Below the pieces are notes generated by a model. It was given only the letters and a program-made list of their open reading frames with translations. It was not told where the DNA came from and searched no databases. Shown here piece after piece: positions 55,862 through 64,000 of a stretch of 64,000 nucleotides of DNA. Source of the stretch: Cyanophora paradoxa (lineage: Eukaryota; Glaucocystophyceae; Cyanophorales; Cyanophoraceae); the NCBI GenBank assembly GCA_004431415.1, contig QPMI01000100.1, positions 124,001 to 188,000 on the forward strand. Direction: 5' to 3'. Every line of letters starts with the position of its first letter. Within the stretch, counting starts at the first letter, position 1. The position numbers and the translations under genes were made by a program.

Positions 55862-56395
55862 TGCCGGCGCCGCCGCAGACCTGCAGAAGCGCCGGCGTAG
55901 GCACGCGGGCGTGGGCTCGACAAGCCAAATTAAAGGAGCCGCTTCGTTTGCAGCTTCAGTTGCGGTATACCCCTCGTGCAGAGGCGTTCAAGGTGCACTT
56001 TCGGGTGTTTAAGCTAAGCTTGTCAAGGTGGCAAGGTGCTCAAGGCAAGGCGCAAGCTGCTGCCATACAAAATTTTTGTATGGGAGCGGCATGGCCATGG
56101 TAGCCCCCCGCGGGCCGCGCCGGCGGCATATCTATCCAACAAGCAAGACGGGTACAGTACACAGTTGCTTTTGCCGGGTAGGCAGTTACACCGGCCAAAG
56201 TCAGTCCGGTCCGTACGACCAGCTTAAAAGCACAGTATGCAGGCACCTGTCCTGCACCGAATTTGAAGCGAAACCAGCACAACCAGCATCGAAGCAAGTG
56301 TGCACAAGCTGCCGTCGAAGCAGAGCCTCTCCCAGGTCGACCAAAACGCGAAATCCCGTCCCTTCTGCGGTCCCCGAGGCGTCGGCCACCGCGGC
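55862..56395. other. Spacer between rotatin-like copy 1 and a small plus-strand gene
   Basis: The first about 124 bp (55862-55985) match 60531-60649 and are the duplicated 5' flank of the rotatin-like gene; copy 1 carries a few extra bases near 55929. The remainder has no clear exon, though the small gene that follows may have an unresolved 5' part here. Confidence 0.5.
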
Positions 56396-56545
56396 ATGTC
56401 GAAGTTGGCGAAATCAGGCAAAGAACTTGCCGGGGCTGTGCGTCACGCGGGCAACCGTATCGGCGACGGGCTCAACCGTATCGGCGACGGAGTCGGCGGT
56501 GGACTCGTGGCCATTGCTCTGGCCATCTTTTACCGGCCCCCCTAG
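56396..56545 (+). CDS. 49-residue small protein with hydrophobic C-terminus
   Basis: ATG at 56396 to TAG at 56545, no intron. MSKLAKSGKELAGAVRHAGN is followed by a repeated RIGDGLN / RIGDGVGG unit and a hydrophobic end (GGLVAIALAIFYRPP), so it could be a small tail-anchored or membrane-associated peptide. Codon use is GC-rich like its neighbours. Unrecognised, and small enough that chance is not excluded. It sits in the same relative place (plus strand, between two rotatin-like copies) as the small membrane gene at 60.9 kb. Confidence 0.4.
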   Translation: MSKLAKSGKELAGAVRHAGNRIGDGLNRIGDGVGGGLVAIALAIFYRPP

Positions 56546-56858
56546 TAAGCGCCCCGATCCGCGCCTTCTCTGGCCTGGCCGCCGTCGAATTCTGTTTAGA
56601 TAGCTTCCTTGCTTGTCTGCCTTCTTTGAACCGCACCAAATTCACGAGACTTTGTGTTAAGGCGGTGCTTTCAAGCTACCGCAGGGCGGACCGAGCACGA
56701 GCACTTTAATTTGAGGAGGGAATTAAAGGGGTGTGGATCGGACAGACGGGCAGGGGTTGTGCCCGACCGTGGAGGGGAGGGGCCCAGACGGGCGAGGAGA
56801 GGAGGGGAGGAGCATCCTGCATGGTGCCCCGCCGCGATATCCCCGCCTCCTCCTCCTC
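56546..56858. other. Intergenic region
   Basis: About 313 bp between the small plus-strand gene and the truncated end of rotatin-like copy 2. No gene seen; the right part is GGGAGG-rich. Confidence 0.5.
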
Positions 56859-59800
56859 CTACGCCCCCGCGCCGCCCCCGCGCCGCCGCCTGCTGGCCCC
56901 CCGCAGCGCTAGCAGTGCCCGGCCCGCCCCGCCCGCCCCCTCCGCGCCCTCCTCCTCCTCCTCGCGCAGGGCGGCGGCGGCCGGCCGCTGGGAAAGCTCC
57001 GCCTCTCGGGCGAGGAGGGCGCGCCCCACGCCGGCCCCCTTAAGCTTCAGCGCCACCTTCACCTGGGCGGACGAGACGGGTAAGGCGCCGCTCGGGGACT
57101 CGGATCTGAGGCGGGCCGGGGCGGCAGCGTGGGGCCGGGGAGGGCCTTCTGGTTGTTGTAGACGAGGGCCCAGAGGGCGCCCGCCACGAGGGGCGCAGAG
57201 GCGCGCGCTGCCTCCCCGCACCATCGCCAGCAGCCGCGGCAGCGCCATCTCTGAGGGGGGTAGAGGAAGAAGAAGTCAGAAGCGTTGGTGCGGGGGGAGA
57301 AACGAGGGCGGGGTACTGGCCGGGGGCGAGGATGTGGGGCTTGGCCTCCTGCAGGAAGGCAAGGTTGCGCAGCAGCAGGGCGGCCCCGGCCCGCAGCGCG
57401 AGCCGCAGCGCCGCCGGCGCCCCGCGCCGCTCCTCCAGCAGCTCCACTGCGTGCGCCACCAGCCCTGGGGGGTACGCCTTCAGCGAGGCGCGCGGTGCGA
57501 ACGAAGCGGGGCGGGGGCGGGGGCGGGGGCGGGGTACCCGGGGTGCGGACGATGGCAAGCTGGCCCTCATTTGTGAGAAGGCAAGGTTGTCGAGAAAGTG
57601 GAGGACGGCCGCCTGCCGCGCGGCGGCCGCCGGCACGCCCTCCCCGCCCCCCGCCGCCACCGACGAGGCCAGGAGCTCCTCCGAAGGGGCCCGGGGCCGG
57701 CGGCGGCGGCGACGCGGGGGCGCGCTCTCGGGCGACGCGGTCGAGGGCGGCGGCGCAGTCGGCGAGGAAGGCGGTGCGGGCGAGGGCGGCGCGGAACTCG
57801 GGGACGAGGGCCATCGAGGCCAGCGCGGCAAAGGCCGCCCCGTGCGCCGCCACGCCGAGCCGCGCCCGCCCCGCGAGCTGCAGCAGCAGCGCCGAGACCG
57901 AGGGCGCCCCCGAGGTTCGCCACCAGGCCCAGCAGCTCCACCTGAGGGGGCAGGAGTCAGATCAGATCGGATCAAATCAGATCTGATCTGAGCCGACGAG
58001 AGGGGCCGACCTGGAGGGCCTCGCCCTCGCGGGCGGCGAGGGGCCAGAGCCGCTCGAGCAGCGCCGCGACGCGGAGGGCGAGGAGGGCGGCCTTGGCCTC
58101 GCCCGAGCCGGCCGCGAGGTTCTTGAGCAGGGCGAGCGAGAGCACGAGCTCCGCGCGCCGCCCCCGCCGGGCCCAGCGACGAGGCCACTGCGTGCGCCTC
58201 CTCGGCCGCCGCGATGAGCGCGGCCGGCAGGCCCGACTCGAGCGCCGCCCGCGTGCCCGTGCGCGAGGCCGCGAGCACGTTCACCAGCGCCCCGGCGATG
58301 GCGGCGCGGGAGCGGAGCTGCCGGCGATCCAGAGCCGCCCTCTCCAGCGCGCCCCGCGACGCCCCGTAGAGCCGCACGAGCCGCCCGAGAGCCGCGCGCC
58401 CAGCTCCCCGCCCCGCCGCCGCCGCCACCGCCGCCGCCGCCAGCCGCGTTCTCGGACGACGGCGGAGGCCGGGGCTGAGGCTCCGCCTCCCCCGCCTCCC
58501 TTCCGTCGAGGACGCGGCGCATGGCGGCGTCGGCCTCGGCGGTGAGCGTCGCGACGAGCTGGCAGGCCGCCAGCTGCGCCCGCCGGTCGCGCCCCTCGAG
58601 CGCCGCGCAGGCCCCGCGGAGCAGCGCGGGGGCCGCCGCCGGGCCGGCCTCGCCGAGCGCGGCGCGGGCCTCCGGGCAGCGGTGGAGCAGGTTCCCGACG
58701 GGGGCCGCCAGCGGGGCGCGCGCCTCGGCCCCGCACGCTGCCTCGCCCAGCGCCGCCGCCGCGCTCGTCAGCAGCGCCGTCCGCTGCGCCACCGCCGCCC
58801 CAACCGCCGCCCCGCCGCGCCGGAGCGCCTCGTCCGCCAGCGCCGCCAGCGCCGCGCGCAGCCCGCCGAGCTCGGCCGCGGCGGCGGCGGCGGGGCCGGC
58901 CCACGGGACGGAGGCGGCGAGGGGCGAGTCGCGGAGGAGCGGCGTGGCGGCGACGCGGCGGTGGGCCTCCTCGAGGCGCCGCTCGTGCGTGGCGCGCTGC
59001 AGGAGGGCCGCCAGGGGCCCCAGCGCGCTGGTGCGCCCTCCGCCGCGAGGAGCGCGTCGGCGGCGGGGCGGTGGCCGGCGAGGAGGAGCGACGAGAGGAG
59101 CGCCGCCGCCGCGCGGCAGAGACCGGGCGTCCCCGCCTCGTCCCGCATCGCCTCCAGGCACTGCGGCGTGCGTGGGCGAGGCTTCGAGAGGCGGAGCGGG
59201 GCGGCGCTCATTACCTCGGTCAGAGGAAGCGCGTCGAGGGCGGCGCGCAGCTCGGCGGGGGCGGCGGGCCCGCCGGGGACCCACGAGGCCGCCACGTAGT
59301 TCGCGACGCACGCGAGCGCCTCCTGCCGCACCGCGGCGCACTCGCGCGCGTCCCCGGCGCGGGCGGCGGCGGCGCGGAGGCAGCCCGGGGCCGGCCCCTC
59401 CTCCCGTCGGGCCGGTGCGCGGCGGCGAGCGCCGGCCAGGCGTCGGGCCAGCGGGCGAGCTGGGCGGCGACGCCCCCGGCCAGCGCCCGCACGCGGACCT
59501 CGCGGTCCGAAAGGAACGCCAGCGCTGCGCCCAGGGCCGCCCCGCCGCACTCCGCGACCAGCGCGCCGGGGCTCCGGGAGGCCGCGTCCCGCTCCGGGGC
59601 CGCCGCGAGCGCCGCCAGGACCGCCCCCAGCGCCGCCCGCACGAGGTGCTTGTCGCGGAAGGCGTCCCCGTGGGCCGGCGCGTCCCGCGCCAGCAGCGTC
59701 AGCGCCCCGCGCAGCACCGCCGGCGCCGCCGTCCACCACCGGTCGGCGCGCCAGGTCCCCCGCCGACAGAGCCGCCAGCAGCTCGGCCGCGCGCGCGCGC

Positions 59801-60530
59801 GCCGCGGCGGCGGTCGGGGAGGCGGCGGCAGGGGAGGACGGCGGCGGCGGCGGGGCCAGGAAGCCGTCCGCGAGCGCGGCGGCGGCGAGGGGCGAGCCGG
59901 CTCCGCGAGCCGCAGCGCTTCCTCCCGCCGGGCTGCCACAAGGAATGGGTACGCGAGGAAAGGAAAGAAGACAGGGGCGGGCGGGGCGCGCGCACCACTC
60001 GGCGCCGGAGAAGAGCGCGCGGGTGAGATGGCGAAGCCGATCCGGGGCGGAGAGGCGCTGCTCCAGGGCGCGCCCGAGGCGCCCGAACGGTCCCGGTCCC
60101 GGCAGCGCTGCGCGGTTCTCGAAACCGTCGTCCTGCGCGACCTCGCCCGCGGCACGGGCCAGCACCCAGGCGTCAAGCGGGCCCAGCGCCGCGGCCAGGC
60201 GGCCCGCCCCGTCGAGCCGCTCGGCGGCCGCGAGGACGAGTGCGGAGGCGGCGGAGGCGGCGGCCGGCTCCAGATCGTCGAGGCCGCGGGAGAGGAGGTG
60301 GAAGAGCAGATCGCTCCCCTGGGCCACCTCCAAGAGGCCCGGCGGCACCGACCCACTGGTGCGCTGCGGCCGTCGTAGCGCAAGCGACGGGCGATGGCAG
60401 TGGGCGGATGATGCGATATCGATCGTAGGAGGGTTCGGATCCCCGCCCGCGCTCGACGGGGCGACAACGATCAACGCCGAAGCGCCGTCGGCCGGGGCCG
60501 CCGGGCGGCCTGCAACCGCTCAGACGCCAT
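56859..60530 (-). pseudogene. Rotatin-like ARM/HEAT gene, copy 2 (truncated, frame-broken)
   Basis: Closely matches copies 1 and 3 along the 3' half (57060-58690) and copy 1 at the 5' end (about 59890-60650), with ATG MASERLQ at 60528-60530. Its middle (58692-59925) differs from copy 1 and encodes other helical segments (LVRAALGAVLAALAAAPERD, ECGGAALGAALAFLSDREVR, EALACVANYVAASWVPGGPA, ALPLTEVMSAAPLRLSKPRP). Defects: a stop at 56859-56861 removes the last about 27 residues present in copy 3; an extra C at 57908-57912 and two extra bases at about 57569-57574 shift frame relative to copy 1; about 49 bp are missing near 58156. It reads as a decaying or mis-sequenced paralogue. Confidence 0.55.
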
Positions 60531-60919
60531 TGCCGGCGCCGCCGCAGACCTGCAGAAGCGCCGGCGTAGGCACGCGGGCGTGGGCTCGACAAGCCAAAGG
60601 AGCCGCTTCGTTTGCAGCTTCAGTTGCGGTATACCCCTCGTGCAGAGGCTCTCAGGCTCACGCTCCGGTCACGGCGATTCGAATCCGCCGGCATCAGCGC
60701 GGCGATTCGATTTCGCGGCGCGGCGAAGCTTGAGCTGGAGCGCGGCTAGACGATGCGAGCCGTTTAGCGACCGCAACGTGCATCTAGATCTTCAAGGTGG
60801 GCATGTCCGAACAGGTGCGATGGGGCGCCCCTGCAGTGTGCTGTCCCCACGTTAATTTAACACGGATCATGGATCGTTGACTCCCCGGGGCATAGGCGCA
60901 GGCTGAGAATCCGGAGGTA
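60531..60919. promoter_or_regulatory. Divergent spacer between rotatin-like copy 2 and a small membrane gene
   Basis: The first about 119 bp duplicate 55862-55985. No exon seen. The rest must contain the promoters of the divergent rotatin-like copy 2 and the small heptad-repeat membrane gene. Confidence 0.45.
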
Positions 60920-61520
60920 ATGGCGCAGTTGAAGGTGCGCGGCTGCACGATCGATCTTGGCTGCTCATCGATGAATGTAACCTAATGCCGGCAGAGCCTT
61001 CTCGCCGCGGCGGAGAAGCGGGCGGATGAGGCGGAGAAGCGGGCGGATGAGGCGGAGAAGCGGGCGGATGAGGCGAAGCAGTTGTCACAACAAGCGTTGG
61101 ACGAGAAAGAGCGAGCTCAGGTGCGCACCAGCGCTTGCGTGCATATGCTGACCGGAACCGCTCACTAAAACTCCGCAGGCGAGTGTTTTGTACAAGATTG
61201 CATTGTGGTTTGCTCGCTCTAAGTTCCCGTTTTGAATGTAGGAATGGAAAGGGTCCCTATTGGCTGGTGCAGCGGGCTGCAGTGTCGCTTTAGTCAGCTG
61301 TGTTGCACTGGGTTTCCGCTCCGCTGTAGAGGTGACCTCGTTTGGGCTGGTGTCGAGCGCTCTGCAGTGCTTTGGGTACTTCTTGCAGGCGATCTTCGCT
61401 CTTTTGACGACGAAGGTAGTCATGCGGCATCTAGATCTGAAGCGCGGGACCCTTATGCAGCTGCAGCCGGCTATAGCTGGCGCTGCTATCGGGCAGCCGG
61501 AGTCGACTATTATTGTTTAG
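60920..61520 (+). CDS. Small heptad-repeat membrane protein
   Basis: Three exons join cleanly. 60920-60934 encodes MAQLK. 60995-61120 encodes SLLAAAEKRADEAEKRADEA, EKRADEAKQLSQQALDEKER and AQ, with three perfect AEKRADE heptads (21-bp DNA repeats at about 61010-61075). 61242-61520 encodes EWKGSLLAGAAGCSVALVSC, VALGF, FGLVSSALQCFGYFLQAIFA, LLTTKVV and a polar tail ending QPESTIIV at TAG. Both introns are GT-AG and in phase 0. The result is about 139 residues: a short coiled coil followed by two predicted membrane helices. Unrecognised family. The layout parallels the gene at 50067-51218 (coiled-coil repeats, a Trp-containing junction, then a membrane segment). Confidence 0.72.
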
Positions 61521-62097
61521 CTAGCTATTAATATTATAGCTATAGTCTTATTATAGCTATATATAGTCTACCGTAGTACGCTATATATACGCTATGAAGT
61601 AAATTTAAAAGCCCGCCGGCGCCGCTCCCGCTCATGCCATGCATATGCACCTGCATTCCGGATCGATCCGAGGGTGACCCACTAGCGAAATAGCCAGGGC
61701 CGGCGGAGCGCCCAGGCCCCTGTGGCCGCGGGGGCTCAGCGGCTATATACAGCTAGGGGTTTGTGGGGCCCGGCGGCCCGGGGGCTAGGCTGGCCCTGGC
61801 AGAACCAGCTTCAAAGGCTCCGGCCCGGCGGCAAGAGAAGAGGCTTTAGAATCTGAAGGGCAAGGCCTAGGGGCAGGAGGCTCGGGAGGCCCAGGGCGCT
61901 TGAGAGGGCCGAGAAAGCCATTGGGGAGGCTCGCGATCGGGGAAGGGGCACGGCGGCCGCCGGCCCTCCGGATCCCGGGGTGCCTACGGCAGTATGGGGC
62001 CTACTATGGGCTCTCTCCTCGGGGCCCAGGGGCCGGAGCCGCGGGCCAGTGGGCCTGGAGGAGGGGAGGAGAGAAGGAAGAGACGAGGGAGGAGGGG
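61521..62097. other. Intergenic region with duplicated block
   Basis: No gene. AT-rich TAGCTATA palindromes at 61520-61600, then GC-rich DNA. 61899-62090 is the copy of 51841-52020 and here lies downstream of the stop codon of rotatin-like copy 3. Confidence 0.55.
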
Positions 62098-64000
62098 TCA
62101 GGCGACGGCGGCCGAGCGGGCGTCGAGCAGGTCGATGAGCACTGAGACGCTCTCCAGCGCCGCCGCCGCCGCCTCCTCCTCCTCCTCCGCCCCCGCGCCG
62201 CCCCCGCGCCGCCGCTGCCGGGCCGCCCGCAGGAGCGCCCGGCCCGCCCCGCCCGCCCGCAGGAGCGCCCGGCCCGCCCGCCCGCCCCCTCGGCGCCCTC
62301 CCCCGCCTCCTCCTCGCGCAGGGCGGCGGCGGCCGGCCGCTGCGACAGCTCCGCCTCTCGGGCGAGGAGGGCGCACCCCGCGCCGGCCCCCTTCAGCGCC
62401 ACCTTCACCTGAGCGGACGAGACGGGTAAGGCGCCGCTCGGGGACTCGGATCTGAGGCGGGGCGGCGGCGTGGGGCCGGGGAGGGCCTTCTGGTTGTTGT
62501 AGACGAGGGCCCAGAGGGCGCCCGCCGCGGGGGGCGCAGAGGCGCGCGCTGCCGCCCCGAACCATCGCCAGCAGCCGCGGCAGCGCCATCTCTGAGAGGG
62601 GAACAAGAAGAAGTCAGAAGCGTTGGTGCGGGGGGAGAAACGAGGGAGGGGTACTGGCCGGGGGCGAGGATGTGGGGCTTGGCCTCCTGCAGGAAGGCAA
62701 GGTTGCGCAGCAGCAGGGCGGCCCCGGCCCGCAGCGCGAGCCGCAGCGCCGCTGGCGCCCCGCGCCGCTCCTCCAGCAGCTCCACCGCGTACGCCACCAG
62801 CCCTGGGGGGTACGCCTTCAGCGAGGCGCGCGGTGCGAACGAAGCGGGGCGGGGGCGGAGGCGGGGGCGGGGTACCCGGGGTGCGGACGATGGCAAGCTG
62901 GCCCTCATTTGTGAGAAGGCGAGGTTGCCGAGAAAGTGGAGGACGGCCGCCTGCCGCGCGGCGGCCGCCGGCACGCCCTCCCCGCCCCCCGCCGCCACCG
63001 ACGAGGCCAGGAGCTCCTCCGAAGGGGCCCCGGGGCCGGCGGCGGCGGCGACGCGGGGGGCGCGCTCTCGGGCGACGCGGTCGAGGGCGGCGGCGCAGTC
63101 GGCGAGGAAGGCGGTGCGGGCGAGGGCGGCGCGGAACTCGGGGACGAGGGCCATCGAGGCCAGCGCGGCAAAGGCCGCCCCGTGCGCCGCCACGCCGAGC
63201 CGCGCCCGCCCCGCGAGCTGCAGCAGCAGCGCCGAGACCGAAGGCGCCCCCGAGGTTCGCCACCAGGCCCAGCAGCTCCACCTGAGGGGGCAGGAGTCAG
63301 ATCAGATCGGATCAAATCAGATCTGATCTGAGCCGACGAGAGGGGCCGACCTGGAGGGCCTCGCCCTCGCGGGCGGCGAGGGGCCAGAGCCGCTCGAGCA
63401 GCGCCGCGACGCGGAGGGCGAGGAGGGCGGCCTTGGCCTCGCCCGAGCCGGCCGCGAGGTTCTTGAGCAGGGCGAGCGAGAGCACGAGCTCCGCGACGGC
63501 CGCGCCATGCCGCAGCGCCCCCTCCCCGCCCCACTCGCCCCCCACGCCGCCCCCGCCGGGGCCCAGCGACGAGGCCACTGCGTGCGCCTCCTCGGCCGCC
63601 GCGATGAGCGCGGCCGGCACGCCCGACTCGAGCGCCGCCCGCGTGCCCGTGCGCGAGGCCGCGAGCACGTTCACCAGCGCCCCGGCGATGGCGGCGCGGG
63701 AGCGGAGCTGCCGGCGATCCGGAGCCGCCCTCTCCAGCGCGCCCCGCGACGCCCCGTAGAGCCGCACGAGCCGCTCCGAGAGCCGCGCGCCCAGCTCCCC
63801 GCCCCCGCCGCCGCCGCCGCCGCCGCCAGCCGCGTTCTCGGACGACGGCTGAGGCCGGGGCTGAGGCTCCGCCTCCTCCGCCTCCCTTCCGTCGAGGACG
63901 CGGCGCATGGCGGCGTCGGCCTCAGCGGTGAGCGTCGCGACGAGCTGGCAGGCCGCCAGCTGCGCCCGCCGGTCGCGCCCTCGAGCGCCGCGCAGGCCCC
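62098..64000 (-). CDS. Rotatin-like ARM/HEAT gene, copy 3 (partial, runs off the right edge)
   Basis: The C-terminal part only; the gene continues beyond 64000. It ends VSVLIDLLDARSAAVA at a stop on 62098-62100, the most natural C-terminus of the three copies. Exons include ALWALVYNNQK, VKVALKGAGAGCALLAREAE, LLLRNLAFLQEAKPHILAPG, VLHFLGNLAFS, AAHGAAFAALASMALVPEFR and ASRTGTRAALESGVPAALIA. It has the G6 run at 63055-63060 that keeps frame where copy 1 fails, but shares with copy 2 the extra C at 63248-63252 and the two extra bases at about 62907-62912 that break frame elsewhere. The intronic GATCA-rich motif at about 63298-63330 is shared with the other copies. Confidence 0.5.

Noticed and set aside
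51786-64000. Transposable-element interpretation of the three rotatin-like copies
   Set aside because: No terminal repeats, target-site duplications, reverse transcriptase or transposase are seen. The copies keep introns and lie in the same orientation, which fits segmental duplication.

Overview
This window is nuclear DNA of a eukaryote, very probably a flagellated photosynthetic protist. Almost every gene is split by many short introns (mostly 45-75 nt, GT-AG, often opening GTGCG, with several GC-AG cases). Two tRNA-Val genes end in Pol III T-runs, and the products include spliceosomal, nuclear-pore and ciliary proteins. Three predicted N-terminal targeting peptides (valyl-tRNA synthetase, cyclophilin, DUF2237 protein) are Ala/Arg/Ser-rich, carry a Phe within the first five residues and show no signal peptide in front. 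Such Phe-containing transit peptides on a primary plastid fit a glaucophyte such as Cyanophora best. This is an inference; a GC-rich green or secondary-plastid alga is not excluded.

Layout. 1-8.6 kb: tRNA-Val(AAC), a secreted FN3/IPT/filamin/kelch protein, a Cys-rich zinc-binding-like protein and a second tRNA-Val in a duplicated 233-bp segment. 8.7-25.3 kb is a gene-dense housekeeping block: bacterial-type ValRS with targeting peptide, ARL6/BBS3, CWC2, GLE1, SF3B1 and a bacterial-type ribosomal protein S15. 25.5-39.3 kb: a long coiled-coil protein, an IPT-DUF288 (STELLO-like) glycosyltransferase, PDCD2, a DUF2237 protein, a cyclophilin, a Cys-rich hypothetical protein and protoporphyrinogen oxidase. 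39.8-49.2 kb: one very large gene in which an Ala/Glu/Lys coiled coil appears fused to a GH13 starch-branching-enzyme-like domain whose three catalytic acids are all substituted. 50-64 kb: a duplicated array of three rotatin-like ARM/HEAT genes on the minus strand, alternating with small plus-strand genes for coiled-coil or repeat proteins with C-terminal membrane segments.

Organisation. Many neighbours are head-to-head with very short shared upstream regions (75 bp between DUF288 and PDCD2, 135 bp between DUF2237 and cyclophilin, 174 bp between ARL6 and CWC2), which suggests bidirectional promoters. CWC2, GLE1 and SF3B1, all acting in mRNA splicing or export, are consecutive. A tRNA-Val lies directly upstream of, and divergent from, the ValRS gene. 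Intergenic DNA is dominated by short palindromic words (GCTAGC, GCATGC, CATATG, GATCGATC, CCGCGG).

Gene coordinates run from the inferred start codon to the stop codon and include introns. Exon maps were read by eye from splice-site and reading-frame continuity. They are firm for ValRS, ARL6, SF3B1, S15, cyclophilin and the small gene at 60.9 kb, and approximate elsewhere.
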